From: Maribacter sp.
GTDB lineage: Bacteria > Bacteroidota > Bacteroidia > Flavobacteriales > Flavobacteriaceae
NCBI GenBank assembly: GCA_013001935.1
Contig: JABDKZ010000449.1
Span: forward strand, 1-7,052
Reading direction: 5' to 3'
Length of the DNA: 7,052 bases
Shown piece after piece: positions 1-6,356 of the stretch. Below the pieces are notes generated by a model that was not told where the DNA came from, made no database searches, and worked only from the letters and a program-made list of their open reading frames with translations. Both the position numbers and the translations under genes were made by a program. Each line of letters opens with the position of its first letter. The first letter of the stretch is position 1.

Positions 1-2
1 AT

Positions 3-737
3 ATGTTAGAAGCTGTAATTGTTGATGATGAATTAAAGGCACTCCAGAGTCTTTCTTGGGAGCTGACCAATTTCAGCAATGAAATCATGGTCAACGCTTC
101 GTTTACCGATCCTTTTGAAGCTTTGGAGTATCTAGAAAAAAATACGCCGGATTGTTTGTTCCTGGATATAGAAATGCCTACGATGGATGGTTTTCAATTC
201 ATTCAAAAATTGACCAACAAGAATTTTCCGGTAGTGATAACAACGGCTTACAACCAATATGCCATAAAGGCGCTTAAAAATGAAGCCATAGACTATCTTT
301 TAAAACCAATAGACACAGACGATTTAAAAGACACTATTGTTAAAATTAAAAAGTTCAATAACAGAAACTATACCTCAGATCGCTTAGAAAAGATTCTTTT
401 GAACTTCAATGCCAATACCTCACATAAGAAAATAACTTTCAATACGGATGGCAAGTTACTTTTTTTGGAGAGTGATGAAATTCTTTACGCTGAATCTGAC
501 GGAAACTACAGCACTATATTTCTTACTGATGGCCAAAAAATCGTGCTTACCAAAAAACTCAAAGAAGTGAATGATCTGTTACCCGCTGATTCTTTTTACC
601 GCATTCACAATTCATATATTATTAATCTACATAAAATCAAGGAATTCTTAAAAACCGACGGTTATGTGGTTCTAAATTCAAATCACAAAATTCCCGTTTC
701 TAGGCAAAAGAAGTCAGATTTCTTGGATATGATATAA
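3..737 (+). CDS. LytTR-family DNA-binding response regulator
   Basis: This is a cytoplasmic two-component response regulator of the LytR/AlgR class. It is expected to be phosphorylated by a LytS-type kinase and to bind DNA through a LytTR domain rather than a helix-turn-helix. The receiver domain spans about residues 2-118: acidic pair D8/D9, phosphoacceptor D55 in LFLDIEMPTMDG, conserved T80/T81 after the fourth strand, and K101 in the KP motif. A short linker leads to the LytTR domain at about 143-243, with the typical FYRIHNSYIINL segment (198-209) and a PVSRQKK segment near the end. All key receiver residues are present and 244 residues is normal for the family. The ATG lies only 2 bases inside the window, so its promoter and RBS cannot be seen, but LEAVIVDDE directly after the Met is a usual receiver N-terminus. 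It precedes the kinase by 43 nt and is probably co-transcribed with it. Its target genes cannot be told from the sequence. Confidence 0.93.
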   Translation: MLEAVIVDDELKALQSLSWELTNFSNEIMVNASFTDPFEALEYLEKNTPDCLFLDIEMPTMDGFQFIQKLTNKNFPVVITTAYNQYAIKALKNEAIDYLLKPIDTDDLKDTIVKIKKFNNRNYTSDRLEKILLNFNANTSHKKITFNTDGKLLFLESDEILYAESDGNYSTIFLTDGQKIVLTKKLKEVNDLLPADSFYRIHNSYIINLHKIKEFLKTDGYVVLNSNHKIPVSRQKKSDFLDMI

Positions 738-780
738 TTTATTAATTTCCCCCGAACTTCCTTTATATAGTTTTAAATCA

Positions 781-2715
781 ATGTACATGGGTATAGGAAA
801 ATATGGATTTTTCTTTTTTTTCTTGTTCTGTTTAAAAACAGGACATACCCAAAACATATCTGATGTTTTTAAGAAAACTACCGATAGTCTTGTAAATACA
901 AACCTTAAGACCTACTCCGAACTGGATGCTGTTTTGAGGCCGTTTAGAAAAGACACGACCTTAATGCGTTATTTCGCCAAGGAGGCGGGCAAGAATGAAT
1001 TTTTTAGTGGCCAGTCTTATGCCCTCAACCAACTTGGCCGCAGATATCGGGACATTTCGCAATTCGTCAAGGCAATAAACCTGCACCAAAAAGCCTATGA
1101 TGTCGCAACTGAATCAAATAATCTGGAATTTAAGATTTATAGCCAAAATATGATTGGCGTAATCTACACTAGGACTGATGCGGTAAAATCAGCCCTCAAG
1201 TACTACCAAGATGCTTTGATACTTGCAGAAACGGTTGAAAATCCTTCCCGAAATATCAAACGGAGCATTAATGTTTCCTTAAATGGTATAGGAAATATTT
1301 ATCGAAAACTTGGGCAGTATCAACAGGCCATTGAGAAATTTTCAAAATCGTTGGAGTTGGAAGCGGAATTGGAGAATAAACTAGGTTTGGCCATAAACCA
1401 TCAAAATATTGGGGATTGTTACGAAGCTCAAGGCATGCTAGAAGAAGCCTTGGAAAATTTCCGCCTTTCATTGGGCTACAATAATCAAATTAATTCTGAA
1501 AGAGGTAAGATCATTTGCAATTATAGCATAGCACATGTTTATGTTCATCAAGGTAAAAATGAGGAAGCAGAGGTTATGCTTGAAGAAATACTTAAAGATG
1601 CAAGGCAAGTCGGAGATCCTAAAATTATTTCTGATGTTCTCATTAATCTGGGGGTAGCATTGCTGGAACAAAATGAATATAAGGATGCAGAAATTCCACT
1701 TATAGAAAGTTTAAAGATTGCTCAAAAGCATAAAATTCCTGAGCAAATCATAGATGCCAGTAAGTCCTTGTCGAAAATATCGGAATTTCAAGGAGATTAT
1801 AAAAAGGCTTTTGAATATTACAGACAAGCAAAATCGTTGGAAAATGAAATATCAAACAGCTTTACTCTTGGTTATGTCAATGATTTGATCTTAAAATATG
1901 AAGCTGATAAGAACGCTAACAAATTGCAAATACTTGCTGCTGAGAATGAACTTAATAAGACAAGACTTCGCAAAAACCAGACTTCTTTATTAATAGGTGG
2001 TTTCACCTTAGCGTTGCTGGCGGGTATCTTTTATATTCTTTATAGGCAATACCAACTTAAAAATGACAAGAAATTACTGACTCTGGAGCAAACCATGCTT
2101 CGCAGTCAAATGAATCCACATTTTTTGTTCAACTCCTTAAATTCCATCAAATTATATATCATAAATAATGAAAAAAAGAATGCCGTTCATTACCTGAATA
2201 AATTTTCCAAATTAGTACGTAAAATATTGGAAGCGTCTTCCTTGAAGGAAATTTCATTGGCTGAAGAATTAGAAACTGTAGAACTTTATATGAATATCGA
2301 GAACATTCGTTTTTCTGATGAGATAAATTTCAATGTATCCATTGAAGATGATATTGATATACATAGGGTTAAGATGCCTTCCTTAATATTACAGCCATTT
2401 CTTGAAAATGCCATATGGCATGGTCTTTCATCAAAAGAAGGAGAAAAGAACATTGACATTGAGGTAAGTAGGGCCAATGATGATTTCATCGATATCAGCA
2501 TTACCGATAATGGCGTAGGAAGGGACGCCTCTGAGATAATCAAAAAGAATAGGGTATTGAAACGGAAATCTGTCGGAATTGAGATTACCAAGGAACGATT
2601 GGCAAATTTTGCGAGGGATTATCAAAACACTTTTGATGTAACCATCATTGACCTATTCGATAAGGACCAGAATTCGACAGGTACACGTGTTGTTTTGCAC
2701 CTACCTACGACTTAG
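781..2715 (+). CDS. TPR-containing LytS-type sensor histidine kinase
   Basis: This inner-membrane histidine kinase is the likely partner of the upstream LytTR regulator. A signal peptide with a run of five Phe occupies about residues 1-24, followed by roughly seven tetratricopeptide repeats (about 77-356) that should lie in the periplasm and bind a protein or peptide partner. A coiled-coil-like stretch (about 368-398), one transmembrane helix (about 402-421) and a second short linker lead to the cytoplasmic His_kinase domain. Phosphoacceptor H447 sits in QMNPHFLFNSLNSI. The ATPase part has an N box at 537-548 (LQPFLENAIWHG), DNGVG at 576-580 and a second glycine motif at 597-600, so it looks catalytically intact. 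ATG 781 is the first start; ATG 787 (Met3) is equally possible. A T8 run at 814-821 lies in the signal-peptide codons. The 3' end overlaps the convergent DUF3109 gene by 11 bp. The architecture is common in Bacteroidota; the stimulus is unknown. Confidence 0.92.
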   Translation: MYMGIGKYGFFFFFLFCLKTGHTQNISDVFKKTTDSLVNTNLKTYSELDAVLRPFRKDTTLMRYFAKEAGKNEFFSGQSYALNQLGRRYRDISQFVKAINLHQKAYDVATESNNLEFKIYSQNMIGVIYTRTDAVKSALKYYQDALILAETVENPSRNIKRSINVSLNGIGNIYRKLGQYQQAIEKFSKSLELEAELENKLGLAINHQNIGDCYEAQGMLEEALENFRLSLGYNNQINSERGKIICNYSIAHVYVHQGKNEEAEVMLEEILKDARQVGDPKIISDVLINLGVALLEQNEYKDAEIPLIESLKIAQKHKIPEQIIDASKSLSKISEFQGDYKKAFEYYRQAKSLENEISNSFTLGYVNDLILKYEADKNANKLQILAAENELNKTRLRKNQTSLLIGGFTLALLAGIFYILYRQYQLKNDKKLLTLEQTMLRSQMNPHFLFNSLNSIKLYIINNEKKNAVHYLNKFSKLVRKILEASSLKEISLAEELETVELYMNIENIRFSDEINFNVSIEDDIDIHRVKMPSLILQPFLENAIWHGLSSKEGEKNIDIEVSRANDDFIDISITDNGVGRDASEIIKKNRVLKRKSVGIEITKERLANFARDYQNTFDVTIIDLFDKDQNSTGTRVVLHLPTT

Positions 2716-3277
2716 TGATTTTGGTGGCTACTTGCTCTAGTTCTGCATACCAATCTTTGCCAAATTTTCTTATCAAGGCCTCTTTGACAAATTTATATAC
2801 CGGCACCTTAAGTTCTTCTCCTAATTCGCAGGCCGCATCACATATCTGCCACCTGTGGTAATTAACTGCCGTAAGCTCAGTATATTCCCTTACCCTAACC
2901 GGGTACAGATGGCAGGAAACTGGCTTTTTCCATGATACCGCTCCATTATTATATGCATCTTCAATACCGCATTTGGCCGTATTGTCATCATCATATACCA
3001 CATAGGCACATTCACTATTGTTGACCAAAGTAGTTTCCCATTCCCCATCATCACCTTTAACAAAAGCTCCCTGATCTTCAATGGCTGCTATTCCCTCGGG
3101 GCGAAGAAAAGGTTTAATATCCTTGTAAATTTCAATCAGGATTTCGGTTTCATCATCCTCCAAAGGTGCCCCGGCGTTACCATCAACACAACAGGCGCCT
3201 TTGCAGGCACTTAGATTGCACACAAAATCATTTTCAATAATTTCCTCGGACACAATGGTCTTACCCAGTTGGAACAT
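2705..3277 (-). CDS. DUF3109 family cysteine-rich protein
   Basis: This soluble protein of 190 residues matches the DUF3109 family, whose cysteines resemble those of the YkgJ-type putative metal- or Fe-S-binding proteins. Its biochemical function is not established. It has nine Cys: C20, C25, C29 and C30 in the N-terminal CNLSACKGACC cluster, then C90, C103, C122 (in PVSCHLYPVRV), C146 and C150. The reading frame is open upstream to a TTG at 3298, but I place the start at ATG 3277. The family usually begins MFQLGKTIVS, and the TTG falls inside a perfect -7 promoter box (3296-3303), so it would not be in the transcript. No clear Shine-Dalgarno sequence is visible, which is usual for this group. 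There is no signal peptide or membrane segment. The gene is divergent from the MarC gene and convergent with the kinase, overlapping its last 11 bp, and appears to be transcribed alone. Confidence 0.85.
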   Translation of the reverse strand: MFQLGKTIVSEEIIENDFVCNLSACKGACCVDGNAGAPLEDDETEILIEIYKDIKPFLRPEGIAAIEDQGAFVKGDDGEWETTLVNNSECAYVVYDDDNTAKCGIEDAYNNGAVSWKKPVSCHLYPVRVREYTELTAVNYHRWQICDAACELGEELKVPVYKFVKEALIRKFGKDWYAELEQVATKITKS

Positions 3278-3295
3278 CTTACAACTATTTGGCGC

Positions 3296-3303
3296 CAAAG
3301 ATA
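3296..3303 (-). promoter_or_regulatory. Candidate -7 box of the DUF3109 gene promoter
   Basis: Read on the minus strand this is TATCTTTG, a full match to the Bacteroidetes -7 consensus TAnnTTTG. It ends 18 nt before ATG 3277, giving a predicted leader of only about 10-15 nt. No clear TTG-type -33 element is seen at the usual distance upstream, so the promoter call rests on the -7 box and its position in a divergent intergenic region. Confidence 0.5.
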
Positions 3304-3371
3304 GGACATACTTCTTTATAAATTTGCTGAATATTTTTACCCTAGAACATCTAAATCATCGTTGGTTAACG

Positions 3372-3379
3372 TAGATTTG
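3372..3379 (+). promoter_or_regulatory. Candidate -7 box of the marC-like operon
   Basis: TAGATTTG matches TAnnTTTG and lies 16 nt before ATG 3396. The implied leader is very short, about 10 nt to Met1 or about 16 nt to the alternative Met3 start at 3402. No convincing -33 TTG is present about 19 bp upstream, so this is a weak call. The real promoter could lie elsewhere in 3304-3395. Confidence 0.33.
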
Positions 3380-3395
3380 TCGGCAATTTGAATAC

Positions 3396-3980
3396 ATGAC
3401 AATGGAATTAAATTTAAACTTCAGGGAAATAGCCACATCAAGCATGGTGCTTTTTGCGGTCATAGATATTATTGGAAGTATTCCCGTAATAATAGGGTTG
3501 AGAAGCAAGATAGGACATATACAATCTGAAAAGGCATCCTTGGTTGCCGGAATATTAATGATTGCCTTTCTTTTTATTGGAAAGGAAATTCTAAATTTAA
3601 TTGGAATAGATGTGTATTCATTTGCAGTGGCTGGTTCATTTGTCCTTTTCTTTCTTGCGATAGAAATGATTTTAGGCATTACCCTTTACAAGGATGATGC
3701 CCCCGAAAGTGCTTCAATTGTTCCTATCGCTTTTCCATTGATCGCCGGTGCTGGTACCATGACTTCGTTATTATCATTAAGAGCAGAATTTTACGTTGAA
3801 AATATTATTGTAGCCATTCTTGTAAACATTATCTTTGTATATCTTGTTTTGAAATCTTCAAAACGCATTGAAAAAGTACTTGGTAAAAATGGTATAAGTA
3901 TTATCCGCAAAGTTTTCGGCGTTATTTTATTGGCCATCGCGGTTAAATTATTTACAACCAATATCAATGCCTTATTTTGA
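3396..3980 (+). CDS. MarC family integral membrane protein
   Basis: This 194-residue inner-membrane protein belongs to the MarC (UPF0056/NAAT) family. About six hydrophobic helices can be placed near residues 14-34, 47-68, 74-97, 107-128, 134-153 and 168-187. Family-type motifs are visible: AVIDIIGSIPVIIGL (21-35) in the first helix, PLIAGAGTMTS (114-124) at the start of the fourth, and the C-terminal G-I-S-I-I-R-K-V-F-G-V-I-L-L-A-I-A-V-K pattern. The usual GPG of the fourth-helix motif is GAG here. A few members were linked to neutral amino-acid transport; the original link of E. coli MarC to multidrug resistance was later disputed, so no substrate is assigned. ATG 3396 and ATG 3402 (Met3) are both possible starts and neither has a clear RBS. 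The gene is followed after 4 nt by a small membrane protein gene, so the two form an operon. Confidence 0.88.
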   Translation: MTMELNLNFREIATSSMVLFAVIDIIGSIPVIIGLRSKIGHIQSEKASLVAGILMIAFLFIGKEILNLIGIDVYSFAVAGSFVLFFLAIEMILGITLYKDDAPESASIVPIAFPLIAGAGTMTSLLSLRAEFYVENIIVAILVNIIFVYLVLKSSKRIEKVLGKNGISIIRKVFGVILLAIAVKLFTTNINALF

Positions 3981-3984
3981 ATAA

Positions 3985-4188
3985 ATGAATAAAACATTCA
4001 CCGTCATATTGATTGTATTGGCAATATTGCTCATTGCTTACAATGTAACCTTGGTAAATTTTAACAATCCTTTGGAAGGAAATAGCATAATAGCACTTAT
4101 CGGCATATTGGCCTCGTTATGTGCTATAGTCTTGCTGTTAATTTTTATTACTTCCCGAAAAATCAAGAATAAAATTGAGGAGGATTAA
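3985..4188 (+). CDS. Small two-helix membrane protein, function unknown
   Basis: I do not recognise a named family for this 67-residue protein. It has two strongly hydrophobic segments, about residues 5-24 (TFTVILIVLAILLIAYNVTL) and 36-57, joined by a short polar loop containing NFNNPLEGNS, and a charged C-terminal tail (SRKIKNKIEED). The topology is that of a helical hairpin in the inner membrane, with the Lys/Arg-rich tail probably cytoplasmic. It starts 4 nt after the stop of the MarC-family gene, so co-expression and probably translational coupling are expected; a partner or accessory role for MarC is inference only. Its TAA stop (4186-4188) lies on the palindrome TTAA, which also supplies the stop of the convergent S41 protease gene. 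The tight spacing and coherent membrane topology support it being a real gene despite its size. Confidence 0.75.
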   Translation: MNKTFTVILIVLAILLIAYNVTLVNFNNPLEGNSIIALIGILASLCAIVLLLIFITSRKIKNKIEED

Positions 4189-5810
4189 TTTGTAGCCTCT
4201 ATTTTGTCTGCTTCGCCCTGTCTGATCATGGGTCTATCTAAATATAATACCTTTTTAAGCATCGCATCTGATGTGCCTTTAATCTCGGCATGCACATTGG
4301 CCCCAAACAATTGCTCGGCCAAAGCCGCTTTTAAATAAAGCTTAAGTTGATCTTCAAAATCGTAGAAATTCATTTTCAGGCCGCGTTTTACCGAATAATC
4401 AACAAACCTTTCAAATAAAATATCATCAACCTTAAACTCCTGAATAAATTCATCCTCGGTAATATCATCAAAGCGCTTTCGGTCTTCATCTAAATATTCA
4501 AAAACAAAAAAGGAAAGAAAACCAAGGCTGTCCATACTTTCAACAGCTTCTTCCTCATTGGTCCCTATAGGCACAAAAACATCTGGAATAATACCTCCGC
4601 CACCATATACTACTCTCCCCTTAGGTGTTGTAAATTTTAAGGAGTCGGCCACCTTTATGCTGTCAACGGATACCATTTCCCCATTATGGTACCTATCGGT
4701 AAATTGTTTATAATAATCCTTACTTCCATTTTCATAGGGGCGTTGTATACTTCGGCCAGTTGGTGTATAATAGCGTGATACCGTTAGTCTAACGGCGGAA
4801 CCATCGCCCAATTCCATTTCGCGTTGTACCAAGCCCTTACCAAAAGAACGACGACCTACGATCGTTCCAATATCGTTATCCTGCAAAGCCCCGGCAATAA
4901 TTTCGCTAGCAGAGGCAGAACGCTCATTTATCAAAACATAAATGGGTTTATCCTCAAAACTACCTTTATCAGTCGCATATATATTCTCTATTTTACCCTT
5001 TTTGTTTTTGGTAAAAAGAATCATTTTTCCATCTTCCAAAAATTCATCGGCCATTTGTTCCGCAATTCCCAAATAGCCCCCGGGATTGTCCCGTAAGTCC
5101 AAGGTAAGCTTTTCAGCTCCCTGCTTCCTCAAGGCATTAAGTGCAGCTTTAAATTCCTTAAATGTTGATTCAGCGAAACGGTTTACTTTAATATAACCCA
5201 TTATAGGGGTCATCATATAATAAGACTCTACACTTTTAATAGGGACAATATCTCTTTTAACATTGACTTTAAAAGTCCGATCCTCACTTCTACGATATAC
5301 CGTTAACTCAACAAAAGAACCTTTTTTGCCTTTTAATTTTTCTACGATCCTATCGCTTTCGAGACCCCGCCCAAACAAGGTATCATTGCCGGCCATTAGA
5401 ATACGGTCTCCGGGTAAAATTCCCTTTAAAAAACTCGGGCCTCCATTCACCGTACGTATTACGGAAATGGTGTCTTTATAGGGGTAAAAATTAATACCAA
5501 TCCCCACAAAATCACCTTTCATATTCTCTGAAACCTCATTCATTTCCCGTTTTGGGATATACACAGAATGGGGGTCTAATTTTTCAAGAATATTATTTAC
5601 GGTAACATCTACAATACTATCAGTATCAATGTCATCAACATATTCGTAATCAATATAGTCTATTAACCTATTAAGCTTGTCTTTTTTGGAATTTGTTGTA
5701 AACAGTTTTTCAGGTGTATCATTGAAATGAAGTTTTCCTCCCACAAAAACCCCCAGCGCTAGCGCCGCGGCAATTATTGTTGGTAATATGTAATTATATT
5801 TCCTTTTCAA
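4185..5810 (-). CDS. S41 family C-terminal processing peptidase
   Basis: This is an envelope serine protease of the CtpA/Prc type, which trims or degrades periplasmic proteins from their C-termini. The N-terminus MKRKYNYILPTIIAAALALGV is a signal anchor (membrane helix about 8-25). A PDZ domain covers about residues 98-185, with GIGINFYPYK and the GILPGDRIL turn. The peptidase core follows: LDLRDNPGG (237-245), then NERSASASEIIAGALQDN with putative nucleophile S300, and GRRSFGKGLVQ with general base K325 and Q329. The S-to-K distance of 25 and K-to-Q distance of 4 fit known members, so it should be active. A tail of about 120 residues after VFVPIG is typical of the Bacteroidota forms of about 540 residues. 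The start is TTG at 5810: an in-frame TAG lies 3 codons further upstream and the next ATG is Met90, inside the mature protein. AGGA lies about 7 nt before the TTG. It lies 18 nt downstream of the dCMP deaminase gene, in one operon. Confidence 0.93.
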   Translation of the reverse strand: MKRKYNYILPTIIAAALALGVFVGGKLHFNDTPEKLFTTNSKKDKLNRLIDYIDYEYVDDIDTDSIVDVTVNNILEKLDPHSVYIPKREMNEVSENMKGDFVGIGINFYPYKDTISVIRTVNGGPSFLKGILPGDRILMAGNDTLFGRGLESDRIVEKLKGKKGSFVELTVYRRSEDRTFKVNVKRDIVPIKSVESYYMMTPIMGYIKVNRFAESTFKEFKAALNALRKQGAEKLTLDLRDNPGGYLGIAEQMADEFLEDGKMILFTKNKKGKIENIYATDKGSFEDKPIYVLINERSASASEIIAGALQDNDIGTIVGRRSFGKGLVQREMELGDGSAVRLTVSRYYTPTGRSIQRPYENGSKDYYKQFTDRYHNGEMVSVDSIKVADSLKFTTPKGRVVYGGGGIIPDVFVPIGTNEEEAVESMDSLGFLSFFVFEYLDEDRKRFDDITEDEFIQEFKVDDILFERFVDYSVKRGLKMNFYDFEDQLKLYLKAALAEQLFGANVHAEIKGTSDAMLKKVLYLDRPMIRQGEADKIEATN

Positions 5811-5828
5811 TGGGTATTCCTAAATTTA

Positions 5829-6269
5829 TTAAACTACTGATTCTTCAATGATTGGCATATGAACTAGTTCAATGCCGGCCTTACTCAAAAACTTTAAACC
5901 CGAATCATCCTTGTATGCAATTTGGTACACAACACGTTTTATACCTGATTGATGGATAAGCTTACTACATTCTTTACAAGGCGAAAGTGTTATATACAGG
6001 GTAGCCCCTTCGCTTGATTGTGTAGATGATGCTACTTTTGACAAAGCATTGGCTTCTGCATGAAGCACGTACCATTTGGTATACCCATCATCGTCCTCAC
6101 AAATGTTTTCAAATCCGGTAGGTGTACCATTATATCCGTCGGAAATGATCATCCTGTCTTTCACCACAATCGCCCCAACTTGTCTGCGTTTGCAATAGGA
6201 CAATTTACCCCATTCCTGTGCCATTCGCAGATAGGCTTTATCGTATTTTTCCTGTTTGGTTTTCTTCAT
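5829..6269 (-). CDS. Deoxycytidylate (dCMP) deaminase family protein
   Basis: This cytoplasmic zinc-dependent deaminase of 146 residues is of the ComEB/dCMP deaminase type. It is expected to convert dCMP to dUMP, feeding thymidylate synthesis. The zinc and catalytic signature is complete: H70-A-E72 with E72 as the proton shuttle, and PCKEC with zinc ligands C98 and C101. The N-terminal part (MAQEWGKLSYCKRRQVGAIVVKD) and the SDGYNGTPTGFENICED segment, here without a long insertion, are characteristic of the dCMP branch rather than cytidine or tRNA adenosine deaminases. The ATG at 6269 has no visible Shine-Dalgarno; the preceding bases form a small AT-rich inverted repeat. The gene is first in a two-gene operon with the S41 protease. 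A candidate -7 box lies at 6327-6334. Another nucleotide substrate cannot be excluded from sequence alone. Confidence 0.9.
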   Translation of the reverse strand: MKKTKQEKYDKAYLRMAQEWGKLSYCKRRQVGAIVVKDRMIISDGYNGTPTGFENICEDDDGYTKWYVLHAEANALSKVASSTQSSEGATLYITLSPCKECSKLIHQSGIKRVVYQIAYKDDSGLKFLSKAGIELVHMPIIEESVV

Positions 6270-6326
6270 GAAGCCAAAAACAATTTTTTGGTAGAGGACT
6301 AAGATACCTGCTTTACAAAATCCCTA

Positions 6327-6334
6327 CAAAACTA
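6327..6334 (-). promoter_or_regulatory. Candidate -7 box of the dCMP deaminase-S41 operon
   Basis: Read on the minus strand this is TAGTTTTG, a full match to TAnnTTTG. It lies 57 nt before the ATG at 6269, implying a leader of about 50 nt. No obvious TTG -33 element stands at the usual distance. Its first bases fall inside the inverted repeat at 6333-6355. Confidence 0.42.
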
Positions 6335-6355
6335 TATGGTTAAATTTAACATATA
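6333..6355. repeat. Intergenic inverted repeat, possible operator or weak terminator
   Basis: A perfect 12-bp palindrome GTTAAATTTAAC (6339-6350) is flanked by TATAT (6333-6337) on the left and its complement ATATA (6351-6355) on the right, with one unpaired G at 6338. The arms are 11 bp. It lies 1 nt beyond the stop of the HupE-like gene and its left arm enters the -7 box of the next operon. It could terminate HupE-like transcription (a hairpin followed by GTTTTG on the minus strand), serve as a regulator-binding site, or be chance in AT-rich DNA. Confidence 0.4.
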
Positions 6356-6356
6356 C

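Noticed and set aside
738..780. A separate promoter for the kinase gene (TAGTTTTA near 768-775).
   Set aside because: The last base deviates from TAnnTTTG and it lies almost on the start codon; co-transcription with the response regulator is simpler.
2286..2625. Open frames of 64-101 residues on the minus strand within the kinase gene.
   Set aside because: They lie opposite the conserved kinase ATPase region, show no domain-like pattern and have no start context; they are antisense shadows. The same applies to minus-strand frames at 1268-1671.
4177..4198. GAGG...CCTC pairing across the shared stop codons as a bidirectional terminator.
   Set aside because: The stem is only 4 bp with a long loop and no adjacent T-run, too weak to call.
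4781..4795. Perfect inverted repeat CCGTTAG-t-CTAACGG, which also resembles a LytTR half-site.
   Set aside because: It lies inside the conserved SAVRLTVSRYYTP coding segment of the S41 protease gene, far from any promoter. One or two such 7-bp palindromes are expected by chance in 7 kb.
4824..5481. Plus-strand open frames of 72-90 residues inside the S41 protease gene.
   Set aside because: The opposite strand encodes the catalytic core and PDZ domain of a clear S41 peptidase; these frames have no recognisable features.
6060..6302. Plus-strand 80-residue open frame across the dCMP deaminase gene start.
   Set aside because: It mirrors the zinc-binding deaminase coding sequence and has no supporting motif.
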